From Stenotrophomonas maltophilia (GTDB lineage Bacteria > Pseudomonadota > Gammaproteobacteria > Xanthomonadales > Xanthomonadaceae): a stretch of 64,000 nucleotides of DNA. Under the pieces are notes generated by a model. The model saw nothing but the letters and a program-made list of their open reading frames with translations, did not search any database and had not been told where the DNA came from. A program made the translations under genes and the position numbers. This document shows, piece by piece, positions 17,539 through 25,503 of the stretch. Each line of letters begins with the position of its first letter. Within the stretch, counting starts at the first letter, position 1. The DNA lies in NCBI GenBank assembly GCA_009912235.1, contig WNDS01000004.1, positions 186,001 through 250,000 on the forward strand, in the 5' to 3' direction.

Positions 17539-18252
17539 TCAGGCCATCGGCTGGGCGATGTCGGCGATGCGGTAACCGGCGCTCTGCACGGTGTGCAGCA
17601 GCGGGCGGTCGAACGGCTTGTCGATGATCTTGCGCAGGTTGTACAGATGGCTGCGCAGGGTGTCCGAATCCGGCAGCCCGTTGCCCCAGATCTCGCGCTC
17701 GATTTCCTGGCGGGTGACCACGCGCGGCGATTCGCGCATCAGGATGGTCAGCAGGCGCAGGCCGATGGGCGAGAGCTGCAGTTCGGTACCGGCACGGGTG
17801 GCACGCATGCTGACCGGGTCCAGCACCAGGTCGGCCACCTTCAACACTTCCGAACCCACCTGGCGGCGTTCGCGGCGGATCAGGGCCCGCAGGCGGGCTT
17901 CCAGTTCCTGGATCGCGAACGGCTTGGTCAGGTAATCGTCGGCACCAAAGCCCAGCCCGGTCAGCTTGTCGTCCAGCGTGTCACGCGCGGTCAGCATGAG
18001 CACCGGGGTCGACTTGCGGGCATCGTTGCGCAGCTGGCGGCAGACCTCGATGCCGTCCAGGCGCGGCAGCATCAGGTCCAGCACGACCACGTCGTAGCTG
18101 TTTTCCGCTGCCAGACGGTAGCCGTCCAGGCCATCCTGCGCATAGTCGACCTCGAAGCCTCGGCCTTCCAGGTATTCGCCGATCATCTCGGAGATATTGC
18201 GGTTGTCCTCGACCACCAGCACCAAGCCGGAAGTCTCCTTCGTCTGAGGCAT
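17539..18252 (-). CDS. OmpR/PhoB-family response regulator
   Basis: A 237-residue regulator. The receiver domain shows the acidic pocket (VVEDNR), phospho-acceptor aspartate in VVVLDLMLPRLDG, the switch threonine in MLTARDT and lysine in YLTKPF. The C-terminal winged helix (ELQLSPIGLRLLTILMRESP to SHLYNLRKIIDKPF) binds DNA. Start ATG 18252 (MPQTKETSG) is preferred to longer frames. It is transcribed first, with the kinase 121 bases downstream; the gap holds a hairpin (GCCCCCTTGCGGGGGC around 17490-17507). Confidence 0.93.
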   Translation of the reverse strand: MPQTKETSGLVLVVEDNRNISEMIGEYLEGRGFEVDYAQDGLDGYRLAAENSYDVVVLDLMLPRLDGIEVCRQLRNDARKSTPVLMLTARDTLDDKLTGLGFGADDYLTKPFAIQELEARLRALIRRERRQVGSEVLKVADLVLDPVSMRATRAGTELQLSPIGLRLLTILMRESPRVVTRQEIEREIWGNGLPDSDTLRSHLYNLRKIIDKPFDRPLLHTVQSAGYRIADIAQPMA

Positions 18253-18340
18253 GTGATTTCCTCTTACTTCAGCTTTGTGAAACATGCCCCATCGACGGTG
18301 TACGCGATGTGAAGCCCGGTCAAGAGGTGGAAAACAGGTT

Positions 18341-18984
18341 TCAGAGCAACGGCTTGAGCAGCGGCCACACGTTGTCCAGCACCTTCGGCTGCGCCTGTGC
18401 GGTGGGGTGCAGGCCATCGGCTTGCATCAGGCCCGGCTGCAGCGCCACGCCTTCCAGCAGGAACGGCAGCAGCGGCACGTGGTACTGGCCGGAAACGCTG
18501 CGGTAGACCGCGGCCAGCCGCTGCCGGTAGGCCGGGCCGTAGTTGGGCGGCACGTCGATGCCCAGCAGCAGCACCTTGGCGCCGGCCTTCTGGCTGGCCT
18601 GCACCATCTTTTCCAGGTTGGCCTGCACCTGCGCCGGGGTCAGTCCGCGCAGCGCATCGTTGCCGCCCAGGGCAATCACCACCATGCTGGGCGTCTCCTT
18701 GGCCAGCAGACCCGGCAGGCGGGTCAGCGCGCCGGCGGTGGTTTCCCCGCTCATGCTGGCGTTGACGATGGCCGGCGGGTTTTCGACTGCTGCCTGACCC
18801 GTTGCTGCAGCAGGCTGACCCAGCCTGCGTCGGCCGGGATATTGTGGGCAGCACTGAGGCTGTCACCGAGCACCAGCACCGTGCCGGCCTTGCCGGCGGC
18901 CGCGGCCAGCGCCGGCACCAACAGCAGCCCCAACAGCACCACGAACACCGCGCCGGCACGCCGGCCCCACCCAGTTACGCGCAT
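18341..18984 (-). pseudogene. tesA: TesA-like SGNH esterase/lysophospholipase, frameshifted
   Basis: Periplasmic esterase of the TesA (thioesterase I/arylesterase) type. The first frame starts MRVTGWGRRAGAVFVVLL, a signal peptide, then GDSLSAAHNIP with the nucleophile serine. After LLQQRVRQQSK the frame is lost: the T-run at 18780-18783 (A-run on the coding strand) appears one base short. The other frame resumes NPPAIVNASMSGETTAG and carries GGNDALRG and the catalytic DGLHPTAQAQ to a stop at 18341. Restored length is about 214 residues. It is divergent from ybbA, the same tesA-ybbA-ybbP layout as in E. coli. Confidence 0.85.
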
Positions 18985-18989
18985 CTGGA

Positions 18990-19706
18990 GTGTCCTCATC
19001 GACAGCCTGTCCCCCCGCAGCGCGCCCGTCGCCATCGCCGTCGAGCAGGTCGGCAAATCCGTGCATGGCCCGGAGGGTGAAGTCCACATACTGGACAACA
19101 TCACCCTCACCGTCCATGAAGGCACCAGCGTGGCCATCGTCGGCGCTTCAGGTTCGGGCAAGACCACCCTGCTCGGCCTGCTGGCCGGGCTGGACCTGCC
19201 CAGCCACGGCCGCATCACGCTGGCCGGCCAGGACTTGGGCGCGCTGGATGAAGAAGCCCGCGCACAGCTGCGCGCGCGAGGTCGGTTTCGTGTTCCAGAG
19301 CTTCCACCTGCTGCCGGCGCTGACCGCCGCCGAGAACGTGGCGCTGCCGCTGGAACTGGCCGGCCGCGAGGACCGCGCCCGCGTGGACGAGGTGCTGGCC
19401 GCGGTCGGCCTGTCACACCGCGCGCGCCATTACCCACGGCAGCTGTTCAGCGGCGAGCAGCAGCGCGTGGCGCTGGCGCGCGCCTTCGTTACCCGCCCGC
19501 GCATCCTGTTCGCCGATGAACCCACCGGCTCGCTGGGCCACGCCACCGGCCAGCAGATCAGCGACCTGCTGTTCGAACTCAATGCCGGCAGCGGCACCAC
19601 GCTGGTGCTGGTCACCCACGATATGCGCCTGGCACAGCGCTGCCAGCACATCCACCGCATCGACGATGGCCGCCTGCAGGCGGTCGCGCAGGGAGCGGCC
19701 GCATGA
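18990..19706 (+). pseudogene. ybbA: ABC transporter ATPase YbbA-like, frameshifted
   Basis: ATPase of a LolD/MacB-like exporter that pairs with the FtsX-type permease downstream. The Walker A motif GASGSGKTTLLGLLAG is read in one frame up to ARAQLRAR; then around 19269-19279, in a GCGCGCGC run, the frame changes and continues EVGFVFQSFHLLPALTA. A second slip near the C-run at 19009-19014 would connect the only good start, GTG 18990, to the Walker frame. The signature motif reads LFSGEQQR instead of LSGGEQQR, and after Walker B (ILFADEPTGSLG) a glycine replaces the usual D-loop aspartate. Stop overlaps the ybbP ATG. Confidence 0.82.
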
Positions 19707-22210
19707 ACCTGCTGCGGCATGCGTGACGCGCGCTGCGCCGCGAAGCCCTGGCCGGCGACCTGCTCACCGTGTTCGCCGCGCTGGTGTTGGGCGTGGCGGT
19801 GATGACCGCGGTCGGCACCCTGGTGAACCGCGTGAACCTGGCGCTGACCGGCAGCGCGGCGGAGATGCTGGGCGGCGATCTGGGCGTGGCCGGGCGCGAT
19901 GACCCGCCGGCTGCCTTCGCCGAGGAAGGGCAGCGGCGCGGCCTGGCGCATACCCGGCTGGCCAGCTTCGGCAGCGTGCTGTTCCAGGGCGATGCCAGCC
20001 AGATGGCCAGCATCAAGGCCGTGGAAGCCGGTTACCCGCTGCGCGGTACGTTGCGCGTGCGGGCCACGCCCGGCGGTGCGCTGATCGCCAATGCCGGCAT
20101 GCCCCCCAAGGGCGAGGCCTATGCCGACCCGCGCCTGCTGCAGGCGCTCGGGCTGAAGGCCGGCGACGCCCTGGAATTCGGTGCCGGCACGCTGCGCATC
20201 GCCGGCATCATCGAAGCGGAACCGGATACCGGCGGCGACCTGCTCACGCTCTCCCCCACCCTGCTGGTGAACCGCGCCGACGTGGAGGGAACCGGCCTGC
20301 TCGGGCCGGGCAGCCGCATCAACTACCGGCTGATGTTCACCGGGCCGGCCGCCGACATCGCCGCGATGCGGCAGTGGCTGCAGCCGCAGATCAAGGGGCT
20401 GCGCCTGCTGAGCATCGATGACACCCAGCGTGGCGTGCGCCAGGCGTTCGACCTGGCCGGGCGCTTCCTCGGCCTGAGCGCGCTGCTGGCGGTGCTGCTG
20501 GCCGGCGTGGCCGCCGCGCTGGCGGCAAACCGCTTCGCCCTGCGCCGCATCGACCAGGTGGCCGTGCTGCGCTGCCTGGGCGCACGCCAGCGCGACATCC
20601 TGGCCGGGCTGGCGCTGCAGCTGCTGATGCTGGCGGTACCGGCCTGCCTGGTCGGCATCGCCGTTGGCATGGCGGCCCAGGAAGGCCTGGTGCAGGCGCT
20701 GGGCAGCCTGGTGCCGCAGCGGTTGCCGCTGCCCGAGGCCACCCCGGCCCTGACCGGCGCCGGCATCGGCCTGCTGCTGTTGTTCGGCTTCGGCCTGCCG
20801 CCGCTGCTGCGCCTGCGCGGGGTGCCGCCGATGCGCGTGCTCAACCGGTCCTTCGCCGCACTGCCGCCGGCCTCGCTGCTGGCCTACGTGGCCGCACTGG
20901 CCGCCAGCCTGCTGCTGGCGGTGCAGGTCACCGGCGACCTGAAACTGGCGCTGTGGGTGCTGGGCGGGCTGGCCGGGCTGGCCGTGGCCGCCGGTGCGCT
21001 CGGCTTTGCCCTGCTGCAGTTGATGAGAGGCCTGCAGCACCGCCTGCACGGCAACTGGCGGCTGGGCCTGGCCGCGCTGACCCGGCGCCGGCTGCTGGCG
21101 GTGATGCAGCTGGTGGGGCTGTCGCTGTCGCTGTGCGCGCTGCTGCTGCTGGCGGTGACCGGCCCGGGCCTGCTGCAGCAGTGGCGCGAGCGGCTGCCGG
21201 CCGACACGCCGAACTACTTCCTGATCAACATCCAGCCCGAACAGCGCGACAGCGTGCAGGCTGCGCTGGGGGCCTTGGGCGCGCACGATGCCAGCATCGA
21301 ACCGATGGCCACCGGCCGCCTGCTGGCGATCAACGGCAAGCCGCCGCTGCGCGTGGACCAAGCGCCGCCCGGCGATGGCAACGGCGGCCGCCGCGAGGAC
21401 GACGACGATGAGAACCGGCCGTTGAACTTCAGCTGGCGCAGCAGCTTCCCGCCGGCCAACACGCTGCTGGAGGGCCGCTTCTGGGCCGCGGACAGCACCG
21501 CCGCCGAGGCCTCGGTGGAGACCGGCTGGGCCAAGCGCTACGGCGCGCACCTGGGCGACCGCATCCGCATTGCCGTGGGCGAACAGGAGCGTGAATTCAC
21601 CGTGACCAGCGTGCGCAAGGCGGACTGGAACACGTTCCGGCCCAACTTCTTCGTGCTGCTGAACCCGAACGCGGTGGGCGACACGCCGCACAACCTGCTC
21701 TCGGCCTTCCATCTGCCGCCAGGCAAGGCGGCCGGGCTGGGCGAGCTGGTGCGCGCGCAGCCGAACCTGTCGCTGCTGGATGTGGACGCGGTGATTTCGC
21801 AGGTGCGCGATGTGATGAACCGCGTGGCGCAGGCGGTGCAGCTGGTGATGGTGTTCAGCCTGCTGGCCGGCGTGCTGGTGCTGCTGGCGGCGCTGCAGTC
21901 CACCGCCGGCGAACGCCTCTACGACAGCGCGGTGCTGCGCACGCTGGGCGCCACCCGGCGCCAGCTGCGCGGGGCGGTGCTGGTGGAATTCGGCGCACTG
22001 GGCACGCTGGCAGCGCTGCTGGCGGTGGGCGCGGCGGCGGTGATCGGCCTGCTGGTCTCGCAGAAGGTGTTCGAGCTGCCCCTGCTGCCGCCGTGGCCGG
22101 GCCTGCTGCTGGGCGGGCTGGTGGGCATCGGCCTGAGCCTGCTGGCCGGCTGGTGGGGCACGCGGCGGATCCTGCACACGCCGCCGGCGCTGGCGCTACG
22201 CGAGGCCTGA
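19703..22210 (+). pseudogene. ybbP: FtsX-like ABC permease YbbP-like, stop at codon 8
   Basis: Large permease of about 835 residues with ten predicted membrane helices in two FtsX domains (for example LSALLAVLLAGVAAALAANR and MVFSLLAGVLVLLAALQS) and long periplasmic regions. With YbbA it would form an exporter often placed beside the TesA esterase; the cargo is unknown. Translation starts MNLLRHA from the ATG overlapping the ybbA stop, but codon 8 is TGA (19724-19726) where homologs have tryptophan before RALRREAL, a TGG to TGA change. The rest is uninterrupted. An internal restart might allow partial expression. Confidence 0.88.
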
Positions 22211-22248
22211 GCACGCGGCCATGACATGGCGGGGGCGCGGCCAGCGGT

Positions 22249-22635
22249 ATGCTGCGCCCCCCTTCCCCCGAGATCGCCCGGATACCCGGCACGTCGTTCG
22301 CCTCCTACCTGTACCCGGTGCTGCTGCTGGTGGGCAGCAACATCTTCATGACCTTCGCCTGGTACGGGCACCTGAAGTACAAGAGCGCACCGTTGATGAT
22401 GGTGATCCTGGTGAGCTGGGGCATCGCCTTCTTCGAATACTGCCTGCAGGTGCCCGGCAACCGGCTGGGCAGCGCCGTGTACTCGGCGCCGCAGCTGAAG
22501 GGCATGCAGGAAGTGATCACGCTGGTGGTATTCGCGGTGTTTTCCGCGTTCTACCTGGACCAGCCGCTGAAGTGGAACCACTACGCCGCGTTCGGGCTGA
22601 TCGTGGTGGCCGCGTTTCTGATGTTCAAAGAATAA
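22249..22635 (+). CDS. DUF486/DMT family small membrane protein
   Basis: About 128 residues with four hydrophobic helices (LYPVLLLVGSNIFMTFAWYG, MMVILVSWGIAFFEYCLQVP, ITLVVFAVFSAFYLD, YAAFGLIVVAAFLMF). The segments FMTFAWYGHLKYK and CLQVPGNRLG are diagnostic of DUF486, small proteins of the drug/metabolite transporter superfamily with no known function. The ATG at 22249 gives 18 residues before the first helix; a shorter non-ATG start is possible. Stop TAA. Confidence 0.85.
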   Translation: MLRPPSPEIARIPGTSFASYLYPVLLLVGSNIFMTFAWYGHLKYKSAPLMMVILVSWGIAFFEYCLQVPGNRLGSAVYSAPQLKGMQEVITLVVFAVFSAFYLDQPLKWNHYAAFGLIVVAAFLMFKE

Positions 22636-22638
22636 GGG

Positions 22639-22662
22639 CATCCACGTGTGGCGTGGATCTAC
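22639..22662. repeat. SMAG repeat forming the end of the next gene
   Basis: CATCCACG...GTGGATCTAC. On the minus strand its terminal GTAG contains the TAG stop codon of the hypothetical gene at 22659. Confidence 0.8.
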
Positions 22663-23069
22663 TGACGGCTGGCTGGGGTGATGGACGCCTGTTGCTGCGC
22701 CCAGGCCACGGTCGTGCCCATCGCGCGCTGCATGCCTGGAAGCGTTATGAACAGGCAGAGCTCGTCCTTTTCGTCTTTATCTCCCACCCGCTTGTGGACT
22801 TCGCTGTATTCCGGCGGGCTATCGACAATGATGATTCGGACGCTGTTGCCACTGGGCAGATGCTTGGGGGAGAAAATCGGGTTGGCATCGCGGTTCTTGG
22901 TGCCGTCGACGAACCTGATATTGTAGTACGGGCTGCGGAAGTCTTCAACACGCAGTCCGGCCGCTTGGATTCCGGTCGCGAAGGCGCCGAGGAAATGCTG
23001 TTCGAGACGATCATGGATCTGAGGATCTGACAGATAGGTCTCGAACATCCGGCGTTCTGGTACGACCAT
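22659..23069 (-). CDS. Hypothetical protein, second gene of an AT-richer pair
   Basis: About 136 residues from ATG 23069, which overlaps the stop of the upstream gene (TGATG); a GTG two codons earlier is also possible. The protein is soluble and mixed in charge (MVVPERRMFETYLSDPQIHD, FRSPYYNIRFVDGTKNR, RIIIVDSPPEY). No recognised family, signal or membrane segment. The tight coupling shows that it works with the upstream gene. The DNA is visibly less GC-rich than neighbours. The C-terminal residues PASRQ and the stop are adjacent to or formed by a SMAG repeat. Confidence 0.6.
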   Translation of the reverse strand: MVVPERRMFETYLSDPQIHDRLEQHFLGAFATGIQAAGLRVEDFRSPYYNIRFVDGTKNRDANPIFSPKHLPSGNSVRIIIVDSPPEYSEVHKRVGDKDEKDELCLFITLPGMQRAMGTTVAWAQQQASITPASRQ

Positions 23070-23599
23070 CAGCACGCCTCATTTGCATGCGCTGGAATCG
23101 CATAGACACGAACCACTTCGTAACCCGGAGGGCCATCGGTGCGGCTTTCGCAAAAGCGGAAACCTGCGAGCAGGCCAGCATCTTCGAACACGGAGCGCAC
23201 TGCGTCGATTTCCGTTGAGGTGTTCCTACGGCATTTTTCCCGGCACCTGTTTCCAAACGTGATCCCCTCCGAACCCGGATAGTAGAAAACGTTGGGGAGC
23301 AGAACGCCCTCCTCCGCATGCAGCTCGAAATCGGTAAAGCTCAATGCCAGAAACATCTTCGCGCCGGCCGGGTCGCGCGTGCAGCCGGCAATGCGAACGG
23401 TCGCCAGCACATGCATGCAGAGACTGAGCAGATAAGCCGACGTCCATCGAGGTCCAAGACGCTCCAGCACCCCATCAAGACGTCGCAGGCGCGAAACGAT
23501 CGGCACCTCCTCGAAGTCGTCGATGTCGAGAAAGAAACTGTCGATGTCATCGCAGGCCTCGCCGGACAACAACTGGCTGCAGAGGGCGGAGAGCTTCAT
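23069..23599 (-). CDS. Hypothetical protein, first gene of an AT-richer pair
   Basis: 176 residues, acidic at the N-terminus (SGEACDDIDSFFLDIDDFEE), then a possible helix (RWTSAYLLSLCMHVLATVRI) and cysteine-containing loops (AGCTRDP, RCREKCRRN, RFCESRTDG). I do not recognise the family. It is translationally coupled to the gene at 22659. The pair sits between SMAG repeats and has lower GC content, which suggests a transferred two-gene unit; whether it is a toxin/immunity-like or regulatory pair cannot be said. Confidence 0.6.
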   Translation of the reverse strand: MKLSALCSQLLSGEACDDIDSFFLDIDDFEEVPIVSRLRRLDGVLERLGPRWTSAYLLSLCMHVLATVRIAGCTRDPAGAKMFLALSFTDFELHAEEGVLLPNVFYYPGSEGITFGNRCREKCRRNTSTEIDAVRSVFEDAGLLAGFRFCESRTDGPPGYEVVRVYAIPAHANEAC

Positions 23600-23753
23600 C
23601 GATAGGGACGATCAGGAGCAGCGGGCAGCCACCCTACCGCATGCCCAGCCCGGACAGGGGCTTCGGGCAAATTCTGGTGAGATGCGTCAAATGTTTGCGC
23701 ATCATGCGCTTGACGGCGCGACGCTCCGTACGGAGGCCGCGTGTGATCACCGC

Positions 23754-23875
23754 AGCAAACGTGCCGAGCAAGCTCGGCACCCACCTTGCAGATTCACGCC
23801 ATGCTGGGATGCGGTTCGCGCGGTGCCTGGTAAAGCGTGCCAGGCAAGCCTGGCACCCACCGTGTAGATCCACGG
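23754..23875. repeat. SMAG-like repeats in the gap before the heme operon end
   Basis: Units at 23761-23785 (GTGCCGAGCAAGCTCGGCAC), 23789-23811 and 23836-23861 (GTGCCAGGCAAGCCTGGCAC), plus a half unit GTAGATCCACG at 23863. Two of the units end in CCCACC rather than CTAC, a variant form. The rest of the 293-base gap shows no gene. Confidence 0.75.
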
Positions 23876-23892
23876 CAGCACCGCGGCGGAAA

Positions 23893-24828
23893 TCAGCCTT
23901 CCTTCGGCGCCTTTTCCACGAACTCAGCGAATACGGCATCGATCTGCGTGTCCTTCACCTTCTTGCCGGCCTGTATGTCTTCGGCCTGGGTGAACAGCGG
24001 GATGATCATCGCCATGCCGTCCAGCTTGGTCTTCAGGTGCACGCCCGGGGCCTGGGTGAGGAAACCGTCCCAGCGCTGGCGCACCTTGGCCCAGTAACCG
24101 GCGGTGGCCTTCCAGTAGGCGATGGCCGGGCTGAAGTCGACGTCGGTGGTCTTGATGTAGTCGTTGAAGCCGAACTCGCGGGCGATCTCCACCTGGCTGC
24201 CGTCGGCGTTGCGCTGCACCTTGGTGTTGAACTGTTCGTGGGTCCAGCCATTCGGCGTCAGCGTGTGGCGGTTGATCACGGCCAGCGCGTTGTAGTCGAT
24301 GCGCTTGGTGTATTCGCGGCGCGGCAGGGGACGCCAGCTGAGGTCGCTGGTCCAGGTCGGCACGTTGTTGTCGTAGCGCCACACGCCGGTGCCGCAGTAG
24401 CGCGGGGCATCGCTCACTTCATACACGCACTGGGTCCAGGCGCCCTGGTTCACGGCGGCAGGAATCGTGCGCACCTGCCAGGTCTGGTCGGCGCTGAATT
24501 CGAAACGGTTCGGTGCCTGGTACACCCAGTCCTGCCGCCAGTGCTTGGTGACATGGCCGCTCTTGCCGTCCACCAGCAGGTGCTGCAGCACGATGCGCTG
24601 CGGGCTGTCTTCCACCACGATGACCACTTCGTTGCCACCGCTGCGCATGGCCGGGGCGCGCTCGTAGCCGGGCTTGAGCAGCACGGTCTCATCGAAGGCG
24701 AAATCCACGGTGTACTGGCCCTGCATCGCGAGGATGGTGGCGCGGTCGCGGGCGGTGTCGGCGGGCTGGGCGTGGGCCATGCCGCTGGCGGCAAGCAGCA
24801 GCATCACGCTGGCGGTCTGCAACTTCAT
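23893..24828 (-). CDS. DUF6607 family secreted protein, last gene of the heme operon
   Basis: 311 residues beginning with a signal peptide (MKLQTASVMLLLAASGMAHA). The mature protein is rich in aromatic residues and beta strands (WRQDWVYQAPNRFEFSADQ, YCGTGVWRYDNNVPTW, FGFNDYIKTTDVDF) and fits DUF6607, a family of unknown function found beside heme receptors in Xanthomonadaceae. From memory, a hemP, TonB receptor and two accessory genes form one Fur-controlled hemin operon in S. maltophilia; the layout here is the same. A role in heme handling at the envelope is inferred from context only. Confidence 0.75.
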   Translation of the reverse strand: MKLQTASVMLLLAASGMAHAQPADTARDRATILAMQGQYTVDFAFDETVLLKPGYERAPAMRSGGNEVVIVVEDSPQRIVLQHLLVDGKSGHVTKHWRQDWVYQAPNRFEFSADQTWQVRTIPAAVNQGAWTQCVYEVSDAPRYCGTGVWRYDNNVPTWTSDLSWRPLPRREYTKRIDYNALAVINRHTLTPNGWTHEQFNTKVQRNADGSQVEIAREFGFNDYIKTTDVDFSPAIAYWKATAGYWAKVRQRWDGFLTQAPGVHLKTKLDGMAMIIPLFTQAEDIQAGKKVKDTQIDAVFAEFVEKAPKEG

Positions 24829-24897
24829 CGGGGTTCCTTCAGTGGGTCGGTTCATCAATGTGCCGTTCCGTGGCAGGTGGTCCATCCGTGGGGGGGT

Positions 24898-25499
24898 TCA
24901 GAGGCGTACCAGCGGCAGGTCGCCCGGTGGCCGGGGCGCAGGCAGGCGTGCGGCGCTGGCGCAGCAGCAATCGTCCACCGGTAGTTCGCCGTCGGCACTT
25001 TCCAGGCGGGCGATTCGCTGCGCGGTGGCTGCGCCCAGCGAGGACAGCGTGGACAGGCTGGCAGCCAGCGTGTCGCCGCCATCGGCGGCATGCAGGCGCG
25101 CAGCGCGCACAGACGCCAGCGCTGGCCGCCCAGGTGCCCGACCAGGCGCCGCCACAGCCGTTCGCCGATGCTGCCGTCGGCAGCATGTTCCGGGCCCGGC
25201 GGCAGCGTGGCCACCACCCGGTCCCAGGCCAGGAAATCGCTGTCGGGCAGCAGGTACAGCCGCCACACGCAGCGGCCGCGCGCGTCGACGAAGCACAGGC
25301 TTTCGCGCACGCCTTCGCTGTCCACGCCCTGGCAGGCATGCACGCTGACGGCCTGGCGCCAGCCGGCCAGCTCGCTGCCGTCAGCGCGGTACAGGCACAG
25401 CACCGTGCCGAGAGATGCCAGCTGCGCCGGCGTCGGCCAGACCGCACGCGGGTGTGCGGTCGTGGATTCATTCCTGCGTGCGGATAAGGCTCGGCTCAT
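24898..25499 (-). pseudogene. Heme-operon accessory protein, frameshifted
   Basis: Third gene of the heme operon, starting five bases after the receptor stop. The first frame (MSRALSARRNESTTAHPRAV, SLGTVLCLYRADGSELAGW, ESLCFVDARGRCVWRLYLLP) resembles a small cytoplasmic protein related to hemin-transport or HmuS-like domains, though I am not certain of the family. Around 25090-25108, in a GCGCGC stretch, the frame shifts; the second frame reads LHAADGGDTLAASL then DGELPVDDCCCAS to TGA at 24898. One missing or two extra bases restores a protein of about 200 residues with that cysteine-rich tail. Confidence 0.6.
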
Positions 25500-25503
25500 A
25501 GGG

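Noticed and set aside
19430..22177. 915-codon open frame opposite ybbA/ybbP
   Set aside because: Gln/Arg/His-rich with no motif; the opposite strand encodes a clear FtsX-type permease.
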